A stretch of DNA of 64,000 nt, taken from contig USBN01000004.1 in assembly GCA_900552935.1 (NCBI GenBank), positions 5,056-69,055 of the forward strand, given 5' to 3'. Position numbers and translations under genes: made by a program. Position 1 is the stretch's first letter, and each line of letters begins with the position of its first letter. Positions 17,084 to 24,475 of this stretch are shown here, piece after piece. Source of the DNA: an uncultured Coriobacteriaceae bacterium (GTDB lineage: Bacteria > Actinomycetota > Coriobacteriia > Coriobacteriales > Atopobiaceae). The notes under the pieces were generated by a model. The model saw only the letters and a list, made by a program, of their open reading frames with translations, ran no database searches and had not been told where the DNA came from.

Positions 17084-17146
17084 ATGTTCAAGTCCCAGAA
17101 CAACAACTGGTGGTGGCGCAACTCGATCTCTCTCGGTCGATGGTGA
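17084..17146 (+). CDS. Tryptophan-rich leader peptide (attenuator)
   Basis: A 20-aa ORF, MFKSQNNNWWWRNSISLGRW, with ribosome site GAGGAG 9-10 bases upstream. Three consecutive TGG codons (17108-17116) and a fourth before the stop are far beyond chance. It precedes a terminator and an ECF S-component gene. The arrangement matches trp-operon leader peptides, where ribosome stalling at Trp codons during starvation changes RNA folding. Confidence 0.88.
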   Translation: MFKSQNNNWWWRNSISLGRW

Positions 17147-17207
17147 GTCTTGTCGCGCCATATTTTTTGCGATTAGAAGGGCTCCCGGGCGACCGGGGGC
17201 CCTTTTT
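17130..17207 (+). terminator. Trp-responsive attenuator: antiterminator and terminator
   Basis: Terminator: gggctcccgg (17179-17188) pairs with ccgggggccc (17193-17202), loop gcga, then TTTTT (17203-17207). Antiterminator: ctctcggtcg (17130-17139, inside the leader ORF) can pair with cgaccggggg (17190-17199), removing the 3' arm of the terminator. A ribosome stalled at 17108-17116 leaves 17130-17139 free and allows read-through. A ribosome reaching the stop at 17144 covers it and allows termination. A further pairing of cgagagag (17059-17066) with ctctctcg (17128-17135) could hold the region closed without translation. Confidence 0.8.
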
Positions 17208-17295
17208 CGTATCGCGGCAACAGTCCGCAAAACACAAGCCATAGCAAGTCAAACAATCCCGACGAGCAACCGGGAACAAAGGAAGGAATCCAAAA

Positions 17296-17865
17296 ATGTC
17301 CGAGAACACCCAGCAGGCCCGCACCGTCTCCGCCAAGTCCACCGACGCCCTCGACCTCAAAGCTCTCGTCCTGCTCGCCATCCTGCTCGCCGCCGGCTTC
17401 ATCCTGAACTTCACCCTCGGCAAGGCTATCTCCACGATGTCGGGCGGCATGATTTCTCCCGAGTTCATCATCTCGGCCTTCTGCATCACGATCCTCGTCG
17501 TCCGCCCGAACATCCCCCAGGCGCTCGTCATCGGCCTCATCTCCGCCGCCGTGATCCAGCTCACCACGACCTCGCCCTTCATTGACTTCGCTGCCGAGGG
17601 TATCTCCGCCATGCTCATGGCCGGCATCGTGTCCGCCGCCGCTAAGAAGGGCTCCGTCAGCCCGGTTGCCGCCGCCGTCGCCACCTTCGTGACCACCGCG
17701 GTCTCCGGCGTCATCTTCATGGTCATCAAGATCGCGATGGTCGGCGCCGCCGAGCAGCTCGCCGCCGCGATGCTCCCCGTCATCATGCTCACTGCCGTCT
17801 TCAACGCAATCCTCGTTGCTGCGCTCTACATCCCCATCAAGAAGGCCCTCAAGCTCAACGACTAG
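17296..17865 (+). CDS. ECF transporter S component, predicted tryptophan-specific
   Basis: 189 aa with about five to six hydrophobic helices (LVLLAILLAAGFILNFTLG, EFIISAFCITILVV, ISAMLMAGIVSAAA, VSGVIFMVIKIAMVG, LTAVFNAILVAALYIPI). It has the size and layout of an ECF substrate-binding subunit and resembles TrpP-type proteins. Specificity for tryptophan is inferred from the Trp-codon leader upstream. ECF ATPase and EcfT genes follow in the same direction, so this is a dedicated module. The start is ATG 17296 after AAAGGAAGG. Confidence 0.82.
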   Translation: MSENTQQARTVSAKSTDALDLKALVLLAILLAAGFILNFTLGKAISTMSGGMISPEFIISAFCITILVVRPNIPQALVIGLISAAVIQLTTTSPFIDFAAEGISAMLMAGIVSAAAKKGSVSPVAAAVATFVTTAVSGVIFMVIKIAMVGAAEQLAAAMLPVIMLTAVFNAILVAALYIPIKKALKLND

Positions 17866-17993
17866 CCTCCCGGCTCCGGGCGCCGCTTGCGCCCTCCGCC
17901 AGACACGACTCGGAAAGCGTTACCCCGCCGACGCCACCTCGACTCAGCACGCCGGCACCACCTCACGCAAAGCTCGCCCGAAGGGATTCCACC

Positions 17994-18269
17994 ATGGCCA
18001 GCACCGAAGCCCGCACCGTCTCCGCCTCCGCCAAGTCCAACGGCCTCGTCGACATCAAGTCCCTCGCCCTGCTGGCGATTCTGCTCGTCGCCACCTTCCT
18101 GACGACGCTCGTCTCCGGTGCCCTCTTCGCCGCCATCGGCACCGTGATGATGGACGCGCCGATCGCCAGCGCCATAGTCAAGGTCCCGCTCGTCCTCGGT
18201 ACCGCCGTCTTCAACGCGGCTGTCGTCCAGGCGCTCTACATCCCGCTCGTCAAGGTTCTCGGCAAGTAA
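17994..18269 (+). CDS. 91-aa mini paralogue of the ECF S component
   Basis: The N-terminus (ARTVSASAKSNGLVDIKSLALLAILLVATF) matches the start of the preceding S component (ARTVSAKSTDALDLKALVLLAILLAAGF). The C-terminus (GTAVFNAAVVQALYIPLVKVL) matches its end (LTAVFNAILVAALYIPIKKAL). About 100 central residues are missing, leaving two or three TM segments. Codon bias stays strong and the ribosome site AAGGGA is intact, so it looks expressed and maintained rather than decaying. It could be a small membrane partner, a regulator of the ECF core, or an internal-deletion duplicate. Confidence 0.75.
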   Translation: MASTEARTVSASAKSNGLVDIKSLALLAILLVATFLTTLVSGALFAAIGTVMMDAPIASAIVKVPLVLGTAVFNAAVVQALYIPLVKVLGK

Positions 18270-18284
18270 CTTAGATACCATGTT

Positions 18285-18316
18285 GGCGCCGGCTCTCATG
18301 CGGGCCGGTGCCTTTT
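18285..18316 (+). terminator. Terminator between the mini S gene and ecfA
   Basis: ggcgccggc (18285-18293) pairs with gccggtgcc (18304-18312), one G-U, followed by TTTT. It may lower ecfA/ecfT expression relative to the S components. Confidence 0.8.
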
Positions 18317-18423
18317 CGTGCGCCAAGGCCTCGCGGGGCCGCGCCTCGTGCGTGTTTCGCACCGCCCACGTTCCGCGCGCATGCCCATACAAAACCCGAC
18401 CGCTTCGAAAGGCCCCACCCATC

Positions 18424-20220
18424 ATGACCACGGGCAAACCAATCATCGAGCTCGCCGACGTCAGCTTCTCCTATGACAGATCCGGCGAGCCTACGAGGGA
18501 GAGGGCGCTTGACCAGGTGTCCCTCTCGATTCGCGAAGGTGACTTCGTGGGTGTCATCGGCCCCTCCGGAGCCGGCAAGTCCACTCTCGCCGCCGTCATG
18601 AGCGGTGCCATCCCGCACCACTTCACCGGCCAGCTCTTTGGCGCGGCCCTCGTCGACGGCAAGGACACCTGCGACGTCACCCTGACCGACATCTCGAGCG
18701 TTGTCGGCAGCGTGCTCCAGGACATCGACGCTCAGATGGTTGCGTCCGTCGTCGAGGACGAGATGCTCTTTGGCCTCGAGAACTTCGGCGTGCCGCACGA
18801 TCAGATCGAGGGGCGCATCGCGGCTACGCTCGAGACCGTGGGAATCTCCGACCTGCGCTACCGCGAGATCGCGACGCTCTCCGGCGGTCAGAAGCAGAAG
18901 GTCGCCATCGCCGCCATCCTCGCGCTCGAGCCGCGCGTCCTCGTTCTCGACGAGCCGACGGCGGCGCTTGACCCCGCCAGCTCGCGCCTCGTCTTCGAGA
19001 CACTGCGCGAGGCGAACGAGCGCCTGGGCGTGACCGTCATCGTCATCGAGCAGAAGGTCGCGCTTCTCTCCGAGCATTGCGGCCGCATCGTCGTGATGGA
19101 TCGCGGCCACATCGCCTTCTCCGGCACGCCGCACGAGGTTTTCTGCCATTCCGAGGAGCTCCGCGCGATCGGCGTTGACAGCCCGCGCGTCGCCCGCATC
19201 TCCAACTGCCTCGTCAGGGACGGCTTCATCGCGGCGGGCGAGCCCTGCCTGAACGTTCCCGAGGCAGAGGCACTCATCGCCGGTCTCGTTGGTGTTCCCG
19301 GGGCGGGCGATGCTGGGGCGGACGGCAAGTTGCCGGCTACCCGTCCTGCCGCGTCGCCCCATGTTCCCGGGCCGCGTCCCCACGCGGACGGCGCCGAGCC
19401 CGTCGTCCTGCTCCAGGGCGTGAACTTCTCCTATCCGCATGGCGGGGCCTCCGTGCGAGACCTCGAGATGCGCGTCTACCCGGGCGAACTCGTGGGTGTC
19501 GTGGGTCAGAACGGCGCGGGCAAGACCACGCTCACCAAACTTCTGAATGGCCTGCTCAAGCCGTCGTCGGGCAGTGTCCGCGTGGCTGGCCTCGACACGC
19601 GCGAGGTGCCGACGAGTGCCATTGCCGCCCGCTGCGCGACCCTCTTCCAGAATCCGGATCGCCAGCTCTGCAAGGACACGGTCCTCGAGGAGGTCGCCTT
19701 CGGCCTCGGGCTCCAGGGTGTCGAGGCGGGGGAGGCGAGGAGGCGTGCCGAGAAGGTCGCCCTGCGCTTCGGGCTGCTCCTCGACGAGGCGCCCTTCTCG
19801 CTCTCGCGCGGCCAGCGCCAGATGGTGGCGCTCGCGAGCGTCGTCGTCACCGATCCGGACGTGGTCCTGCTCGACGAGCCTACGAGCGGCCTCGACTACC
19901 GCGAGTGCATGACCGTCATGGAGACCGTCCGCGAGATGGCCGAGCGCGGCTGCGCCGTCATCATGGTCTGTCACGACATGGAGGTCGTAAGCGACTTCGC
20001 CGAGCGCCTCGTGGTCATGGCGAACGGCGAGATGCTCGGCCGCGGCCCTGCCGCCGAGATCTTCGCGAACGAGGACCTCATGAGGCGTGCCTACGTTGCG
20101 CCGCCCCAGGCCGTCGAGCTCTCCGCGCGCCTCGCGCGAGACGTGTCGCCCGAGTTCAGCGGCATGAGTGAGGTTTCCGACATCGTCCGCGTCACCGAGG
20201 AGATGATCTCTCGTGGTTAA
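18424..20220 (+). CDS. ECF transporter ATPase, fused EcfA1-EcfA2
   Basis: 598 aa with two complete ABC ATPase domains. Domain 1: Walker A GPSGAGKST, signature TLSGGQKQKVAIA, Walker B VLVLDEPTAALD. Domain 2, after a Pro/Gly/His linker: Walker A GQNGAGKTT, signature SLSRGQRQMVALA (LSRGQ instead of LSGGQ), Walker B VVLLDEPTSGLD, switch VCHDMEVV. It powers substrate uptake together with EcfT and an S component. The start codon is ATG 18424. Its end overlaps ecfT by 8 bases. The final residues past the second ATPase domain are Glu/Arg-rich. Confidence 0.95.
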   Translation: MTTGKPIIELADVSFSYDRSGEPTRERALDQVSLSIREGDFVGVIGPSGAGKSTLAAVMSGAIPHHFTGQLFGAALVDGKDTCDVTLTDISSVVGSVLQDIDAQMVASVVEDEMLFGLENFGVPHDQIEGRIAATLETVGISDLRYREIATLSGGQKQKVAIAAILALEPRVLVLDEPTAALDPASSRLVFETLREANERLGVTVIVIEQKVALLSEHCGRIVVMDRGHIAFSGTPHEVFCHSEELRAIGVDSPRVARISNCLVRDGFIAAGEPCLNVPEAEALIAGLVGVPGAGDAGADGKLPATRPAASPHVPGPRPHADGAEPVVLLQGVNFSYPHGGASVRDLEMRVYPGELVGVVGQNGAGKTTLTKLLNGLLKPSSGSVRVAGLDTREVPTSAIAARCATLFQNPDRQLCKDTVLEEVAFGLGLQGVEAGEARRRAEKVALRFGLLLDEAPFSLSRGQRQMVALASVVVTDPDVVLLDEPTSGLDYRECMTVMETVREMAERGCAVIMVCHDMEVVSDFAERLVVMANGEMLGRGPAAEIFANEDLMRRAYVAPPQAVELSARLARDVSPEFSGMSEVSDIVRVTEEMISRG

Positions 20221-20959
20221 CGTCATCGACTACGTCCCGGGCGACACCGTCCTGCACCGCCTGAACCCCGTCGCCAAGCTCGCGCTCGCGTCGGGCATCA
20301 TCATCGCGACCTTCCTCGGCGACACCTACCCGATGCTTCTGGGCCTGCTCGCCCTCACGCTCGTGCTGGGTGCCTATGCGGGTGTTTTCAAGAACCTGCT
20401 CTCGCTGCTCAAGCTGCTCGTCCCGCTCGCCGTGGTGACGCTCGCGCTCCAGACCGCCTTCGTGCGCACGGGCGATGTCGTCGCGCTGTGGATGACGGTT
20501 GACGGTCTGGTCACGGGCTCGAAGGCGTGCCTGCGCCTCCTCGGCGTGGCGCTGCCGCTCATCCTCATGCTCACCGTCACCAAGCTGAACGACCTCGCGA
20601 ACGCCTGCGTCGAGATTCTCCACGTGCCCTATCGCTACGCTTTCACCTTTACGACGGCGCTGCGCTTCGTGCCCGTGTTCAGCCAGGAGATGAACGCGAT
20701 CATGGAGGCCCAGACCGCGCGCGGCGTGGAGTACGACACGAAGAACCCCTTCAAGAAGGTCCAGCTCATGCTGCCTCTGTGCATCCCTTTGCTCGTGAGC
20801 TCGGTGGGCAAGACCGACGCCACCGCCCTCGCCGCCGAACAACGTGGCTTCTACCTGCGCACGCGCGAGAGCAGCTACAAGCGCTATCCGTTCGCCGCCG
20901 CCGACTACGCAGCACTCCTCATCGCCGCCGCCCTCATCGTCTCCGGCGCGCTCTTCTAA
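20213..20959 (+). CDS. ecfT: ECF transporter T component
   Basis: 248 aa with about five TM helices and starting at GTG 20213 inside the end of the ATPase gene, so translation is coupled. It shows the two coupling-helix motifs of EcfT: AQTARGVEYD and AEQRGFYLRTR, each with the Ala-x-Arg-Gly-like core that contacts the ATPase grooves. RLNPVAKLALA near residue 15 is also typical. It forms the membrane core that S components dock to. Confidence 0.93.
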   Translation: MVNVIDYVPGDTVLHRLNPVAKLALASGIIIATFLGDTYPMLLGLLALTLVLGAYAGVFKNLLSLLKLLVPLAVVTLALQTAFVRTGDVVALWMTVDGLVTGSKACLRLLGVALPLILMLTVTKLNDLANACVEILHVPYRYAFTFTTALRFVPVFSQEMNAIMEAQTARGVEYDTKNPFKKVQLMLPLCIPLLVSSVGKTDATALAAEQRGFYLRTRESSYKRYPFAAADYAALLIAAALIVSGALF

Positions 20960-20960
20960 A

Positions 20961-20989
20961 CCTGCAGAAGGGACAGTCCCTTTTTCAGG
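20961..20989. repeat. GGGACAGTCCC palindrome A
   Basis: Imperfect palindrome with core aagggacagtccctt and outer arms cctg/cagg. It lies 2 bases after the ecfT stop and forms the left member of the upstream pair. Confidence 0.8.
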
Positions 20990-21015
20990 TGGTGCCGCGC
21001 GGATTGACGGGGGAG

Positions 21016-21040
21016 TGACAAAGGGACAGTCCCTTTGTCA
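21016..21040. repeat. GGGACAGTCCC palindrome B
   Basis: A perfect 25-base palindrome (12-bp arms, single central A) with arms starting tgacaaaggg. It is the partner of palindrome A, 26 bases away. The same A/B order recurs at 22728-22803. Confidence 0.85.
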
Positions 21041-21129
21041 GCTTTGAGGGTGACGGGAGACGGCTGCTCGAGGAATAGCCCTTTTGCACGCTTTGCCATC
21101 TCGGTGGCCGAGCCGCATCTGAGCGAAAA

Positions 21130-21196
21130 TCAACAATCATGTTTTCAGAGGACTTTAAGGGCCCACTTCAACTATCATATGCAGAGGATTTGAGGC
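21130..21196 (+). repeat. Diverged direct repeat upstream of the LPQTG gene
   Basis: tcaacaatcat...cagaggacttta (from 21130) recurs as tcaactatcat...cagaggatttga (from 21168), 38 bp apart. The rest of 21041-21267 has no gene other than this and a hairpin. Confidence 0.55.
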
Positions 21197-21198
21197 GG

Positions 21199-21229
21199 GG
21201 TGGTCGATGAGAGCGTTTCATCGGCCACC
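21199..21229 (+). terminator. 12-bp hairpin before the LPQTG gene
   Basis: ggtggtcgatga (21199-21210) pairs with tcatcggccacc (21218-21229), followed by ttgtct. It could terminate upstream transcription or act in the leader of the surface-protein mRNA. Confidence 0.6.
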
Positions 21230-21267
21230 TTGTCTGCTAAGGAATCGCTTCTAAGACCGGGGACAAG

Positions 21268-22719
21268 ATGGATTGGAGCGTATTCGTGAAGACGAAGCGT
21301 TGTATTGGCCAGAGGGGCAACCTTGGCCATTTTGAGAGGGTGGGCCTCGGCTTTGGCGCGATCTGTGCCGTGCTCGTAGCCGCTCTGTTCACACCGACGC
21401 CTGCTATGGCAGCCGACTGGATTGAGATCAATGGCGAAAGGTATGAGGCCGGCGCATCCCAGAGTGACCCCGCCGGCGGCTCCTGGGAGTGGGACGGCGA
21501 CAGCACGCTCACGCTCAAGGACTACGACGGTGGTGCCATTGGCGCTGGTGGCAATCTCGATATCGTCTGCGAGGGCAAGAACTCTGTAAAGAACGCCGAT
21601 GGTGAGGGGTCCGTTCTATGGCAGGAGGGTGACGGTACGCTCACTGTTAAGGGTTCCGGATCGCTTTCCGTCGCTGCCACTGGTGGATTCTACGACATCA
21701 AGGCCATTTCCGCTGAGGGTAACATTGCCCTGACCGACGGTGTAGCTGTGAGCGTTACGTCTGTGGACCTTGGCAATGCCATTGGTATCATGACGAACGG
21801 AAGCGTCAGTATCGATAAGGGTGCCACCTTTACGGCTAACGATTGCTATGCGGGGATAATCGCGATCGGTGGGGTGACCATCGATGCCGCATCTGCCAAC
21901 TTTACCGGCAGCTTTCCGGAGGACGAGGTCCCTCATCAGGAATATGGTGTGATGTGCGGCGGCTCTCTTGCCATTAAGAATGGCTCGGCCGTACGCGTTG
22001 GGCTTGACGGCTATGCGGCTATCGGATTCAGCGTTACCAAGACTGCTAGCTGGGATGGTCCGTCTGTCGCAATCGCCGACTCCGTGGTTGATATTGCCGT
22101 GAACTCTACCGCTAGTACCGTGGCCCCGAGCGGCATCGTGGCTATGTCTACTGTTCCTGATAACGAGATTTCCATTGCTCGCTCCACGGTCACCGTTGAC
22201 TCGCCTTCTGGCCCCGCGATTATGGCCCAGTATCAGCTCACGGATGCCGAGACCGCTGATCGCGCAACAATCACTATCGACGGCTGCAAGATCGTCGAGC
22301 CGACTGATGGTCGCGTTTGCGATATCTCCCTCGACTTCACGAACTATGACTACGGTATGCCAGTGGTGAGGGGTCAGTTCATCGGAGCTGGTGACGTCCG
22401 TGGCGAATTCGAGGCGCCTGACTACTCTAACGATGCGTTTGCGTGCGTCTCGAGGAAGGTCGTCATCAGGCCCGACGCTCCGGTTGCTCCCGAGCCGCCC
22501 GCGACGACCGAGCCGCCCGCGACCGAGGCTCCGGTGACGCCGGGTGTTCCGACGACGCCTGCGACTCCGGCCGTTACGCAGGGCGCTGCGACGACGACGG
22601 AGGAGAAGGCCCTTCCCCAGACCGGCGACTCCAATTCGTCTATCGCGGTTGCGGTCTTTGTTCTTGGCGGTATTCTTGCGCTCGCTCTCGCCTTTGTCGT
22701 AAGCCGCTCCAACGAGTAA
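21268..22719 (+). CDS. LPQTG-anchored secreted surface protein, beta-helix type
   Basis: 483 aa. A long signal sequence (hydrophobic LGFGAICAVLVAALF, cut near PAMA-ADW) is followed by WEWDGDSTLTLKDYDGG and many short Gly/Ala/Ser-rich strands, suggesting a right-handed beta-helix of the carbohydrate-binding-domain (Cthe_2159-like) type. Then comes a Pro/Thr/Ala stalk and the sortase signal LPQTG plus a TM helix and SRSNE tail. No sortase is in the window. Codon usage is less biased than in neighbours. Paired palindromes lie on both sides, which suggests a mobile or variable surface gene. ATG 21268 has only a weak ribosome site (ggggac). Confidence 0.88.
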   Translation: MDWSVFVKTKRCIGQRGNLGHFERVGLGFGAICAVLVAALFTPTPAMAADWIEINGERYEAGASQSDPAGGSWEWDGDSTLTLKDYDGGAIGAGGNLDIVCEGKNSVKNADGEGSVLWQEGDGTLTVKGSGSLSVAATGGFYDIKAISAEGNIALTDGVAVSVTSVDLGNAIGIMTNGSVSIDKGATFTANDCYAGIIAIGGVTIDAASANFTGSFPEDEVPHQEYGVMCGGSLAIKNGSAVRVGLDGYAAIGFSVTKTASWDGPSVAIADSVVDIAVNSTASTVAPSGIVAMSTVPDNEISIARSTVTVDSPSGPAIMAQYQLTDAETADRATITIDGCKIVEPTDGRVCDISLDFTNYDYGMPVVRGQFIGAGDVRGEFEAPDYSNDAFACVSRKVVIRPDAPVAPEPPATTEPPATEAPVTPGVPTTPATPAVTQGAATTTEEKALPQTGDSNSSIAVAVFVLGGILALALAFVVSRSNE

Positions 22720-22727
22720 GACCTGAA

Positions 22728-22758
22728 ACCTGCAAAAGGGACAGTCCCTTTTGCAGGT
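22728..22758. repeat. GGGACAGTCCC palindrome C
   Basis: A perfect 31-base palindrome, arms acctgcaaaagggac / gtcccttttgcaggt around a central A. It begins 9 bases after the LPQTG gene stop and corresponds to palindrome A. Confidence 0.88.
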
Positions 22759-22766
22759 GACAGCGC

Positions 22767-22803
22767 GTAAGTTGACAAGGGGACAGTCCCCTTGTCAACT
22801 TAC
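22767..22803. repeat. GGGACAGTCCC palindrome D
   Basis: A perfect 37-base palindrome, 18-bp arms (gtaagttgacaaggggac and complement) with central A. It corresponds to palindrome B. The arms differ from B but complement each other exactly, a sign that structure is maintained. Confidence 0.88.
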
Positions 22804-22882
22804 GGATGGCGGGGGACGTCTCGTTGTCTCGCCGGCTTTTGCGAATTCCACTCGTGTAGCTTTGATAGCGGGCGCCTTGCCT

Positions 22883-22912
22883 TTGCGGCCGGGCGCCCGT
22901 CTCCTGTATACT
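22883..22912 (+). promoter_or_regulatory. Promoter of the SRP RNA gene
   Basis: TTGCGG (22883-22888), 18-base spacer, TATACT (22907-22912), with the RNA 5' end expected about 7-9 bases later. Confidence 0.7.
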
Positions 22913-22921
22913 GAGTGTCCG

Positions 22922-23028
<107 letters not shown>

Positions 23029-23045
23029 TATTGACCAGCAAAGCG

Positions 23046-23087
23046 ACGCCCCGAGGAATGCGATGGCTGCATCCGAGGGGCGTTTTT
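23046..23087 (+). terminator. SRP RNA terminator
   Basis: acgcccc and ggggcgt arms with further inner pairing (ggaatgc / gcatcc), ending in TTTTT at 23083-23087. Confidence 0.85.
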
Positions 23088-23141
23088 CTGACTCGGCATC
23101 GCTGCGCAGTCTGGCGCGTCGTATGCCGGACGGGAGGGACC

Positions 23142-23789
23142 ATGGGCTTCATCAACTTCATCGTCGAGCTTCTGCAGGATCCGCGCACGGCCATCGCCAG
23201 CTGGATCGCCGCTGGCCCCCTCATGGCCTACGGCTGCGTCTTCCTCATCATCTTCATCGAGACGGGCGTCGTGTTCTTCCCGTTCCTTCCGGGCGACTCG
23301 CTACTGTTCGCGTCGGGCTTCTTCGCGCACAACGGCGGCTTCAACATCGTGGCCCTTCTCGGCGTTGCCTGGGCCGCCGCAATCCTGGGTGACCAGTGCA
23401 ACTTCATGATCGGCCACTTCTTCGGCAAGAAGATCATCGCCTCGGGCAAGGTCAAGGCCATGACGCCGGAGCGTCTCGAGAAGTCCGAGAAGTTCCTCGA
23501 GAAGTGGGGCCACCTCGCTATCTTCCTCGGCCGCTTCTTCCCGTTCATCCGCACCTTCGTGCCCTTCATCGCGGGCATGGGCGGCATGCACTGGCGCAAC
23601 TTCGGCATCTACAACATCCTGGGCGGCATCGTCTGGTCGACGCTCTTTACGCTCCTTGGCTACTTCTTCGGTGGTATCCCCTTCGTTCAGGAGCACTTCG
23701 AGCTGCTCATCGTGGGCATCGTGCTCGTGTCGATCGTCCCCACGGTCGTCGGCCTCGTGAAGGCGAAGCTCGCCAAGAAGGCCGAGTAG
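23142..23789 (+). CDS. DedA-family membrane protein
   Basis: 215 aa with about five hydrophobic segments. DedA/SNARE-associated motifs: ETGVVFFPFLPGDSLLF near residue 40, and GRFFPFIRTFVPFIAGMGGM near residue 130 with the conserved Arg and Pro residues. DedA proteins act in the inner membrane as proton-dependent flippases or transporters needed for lipid carrier recycling and envelope integrity. ATG 23142 follows GGGAGG; the longer upstream frame runs through the SRP RNA and is not used. Confidence 0.93.
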   Translation: MGFINFIVELLQDPRTAIASWIAAGPLMAYGCVFLIIFIETGVVFFPFLPGDSLLFASGFFAHNGGFNIVALLGVAWAAAILGDQCNFMIGHFFGKKIIASGKVKAMTPERLEKSEKFLEKWGHLAIFLGRFFPFIRTFVPFIAGMGGMHWRNFGIYNILGGIVWSTLFTLLGYFFGGIPFVQEHFELLIVGIVLVSIVPTVVGLVKAKLAKKAE

Positions 23790-23836
23790 CGCGGGACGTG
23801 CGCCGCGGGGCGGACGCCCCTCATAGTGACGGCGAA

Positions 23837-23870
23837 GGCCGCGGGATGCAGGTGCTCCCGCGGCCTTTTT
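23837..23870 (+). terminator. Terminator downstream of dedA
   Basis: ggccgcggga pairs with tcccgcggcc, then TTTTT at 23866-23870. Confidence 0.9.
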
Positions 23871-24110
23871 ACGTGTCTCGTGGCTGCCGCGCGTCCGCAT
23901 CGCCCACGCGTGCGCCTCGGTCCTGCGTGCCCGGGCATCCCGGCATCACGCTCGAATCTCGCCCACCGCGGAAATCGATACCGCAGCTAGAACACTAATT
24001 CCGCCCGCTTTTACCGATGTTGCCGACATACCTTTCGCCAGGCCATGAGTACCGTTCGCGGCGGTAAAAACCCTGGCAGTGATTCAAGTCGGGCTCGGTT
24101 GTACACAATA
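23871..24110. other. Intergenic stretch before the candidate RNA
   Basis: No gene seen. ttttaccg near 24009 can pair at long range with cggtaaaa near 24061. A possible but weak -10 (cacaat, 24104-24109) lies at its end, and no good -35 was found. Confidence 0.4.
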
Positions 24111-24338
24111 TGAGTAAAGCGCGCGCCCTCCTGAACGCTCGTCTCCCCTCCGGTCGTCGGGTAGCATGCTGGGCGCATTCAACGGCACGCCCATTTAGTT
24201 CTTCAGAGATTCTTCCAACCCCCTGTTCTCTGGGAGGGCGCGCGCCGATTGGAAGATTCGGGCCGCCCGCTAAGCGGGAAGAGGAGTCTTTGGCTGCCAT
24301 GGCCCGGCAAGCGCCCCGGATGATCGGGGCGCTTTTTT
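24111..24338 (+). ncRNA. Candidate structured non-coding RNA, unassigned
   Basis: A perfect 13-bp closing stem, gcgcgcgccctcc (24119-24131) with ggagggcgcgcgc (24233-24245), encloses about 100 nt. Inside are smaller hairpins: gggcg/cgccc around 24171-24192 and cagaga/tctctg around 24204-24232. Then a cccgc/gcggg hairpin follows, and a strong terminator (aagcgccccg / cggggcgctt, 24309-24334, with TTTTTT). No gene follows on the same strand; the next gene is convergent. It lacks the hallmarks of RNase P, tmRNA, SRP, T-box or common riboswitches that I could check by eye. 6S-like or a new sRNA are options. Confidence 0.55.
24309..24338 (+). terminator. Terminator of the candidate RNA
   Basis: 10-bp perfect stem, loop gatgat, and T6 at 24333-24338. 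It is oriented plus, away from any plus-strand gene, which argues that some RNA is made upstream. Confidence 0.9.
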
Positions 24339-24475
24339 GTGCCTGGGATTCTGAGCCTGTGGGCCTCGCGGGTCGATGGTTACAAGGTGCCGGGCTCGTC
24401 GGGCGATCGAGGAGCCCGGCGTGGCGTGGACCTGCGTCGCTTCATGAAGTCGCCCGCCTATGGTGAGGAGCCTGC

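Noticed and set aside
16881..17295. A T-box or TRAP-type control for the Trp leader region.
   Set aside because: No T-box motif (AGGGTGG-like) and no GAG/UAG triplet array; the Trp-codon ORF and antiterminator explain the region better.
18271..20226. A 651-aa minus-strand ORF over the ECF ATPase.
   Set aside because: Shadow frame; the plus strand has two complete ABC ATPase domains.
22728..22803. A CRISPR array made by the repeated GGGACAGTCCC motifs.
   Set aside because: Only two units per site, self-complementary with differing arms, no regular spacers and no cas genes.
24110..24466. A 118-aa plus ORF in the gap before the ROK kinase.
   Set aside because: It crosses a 13-bp RNA stem and a strong terminator, with atypical composition and no ribosome site at its start.
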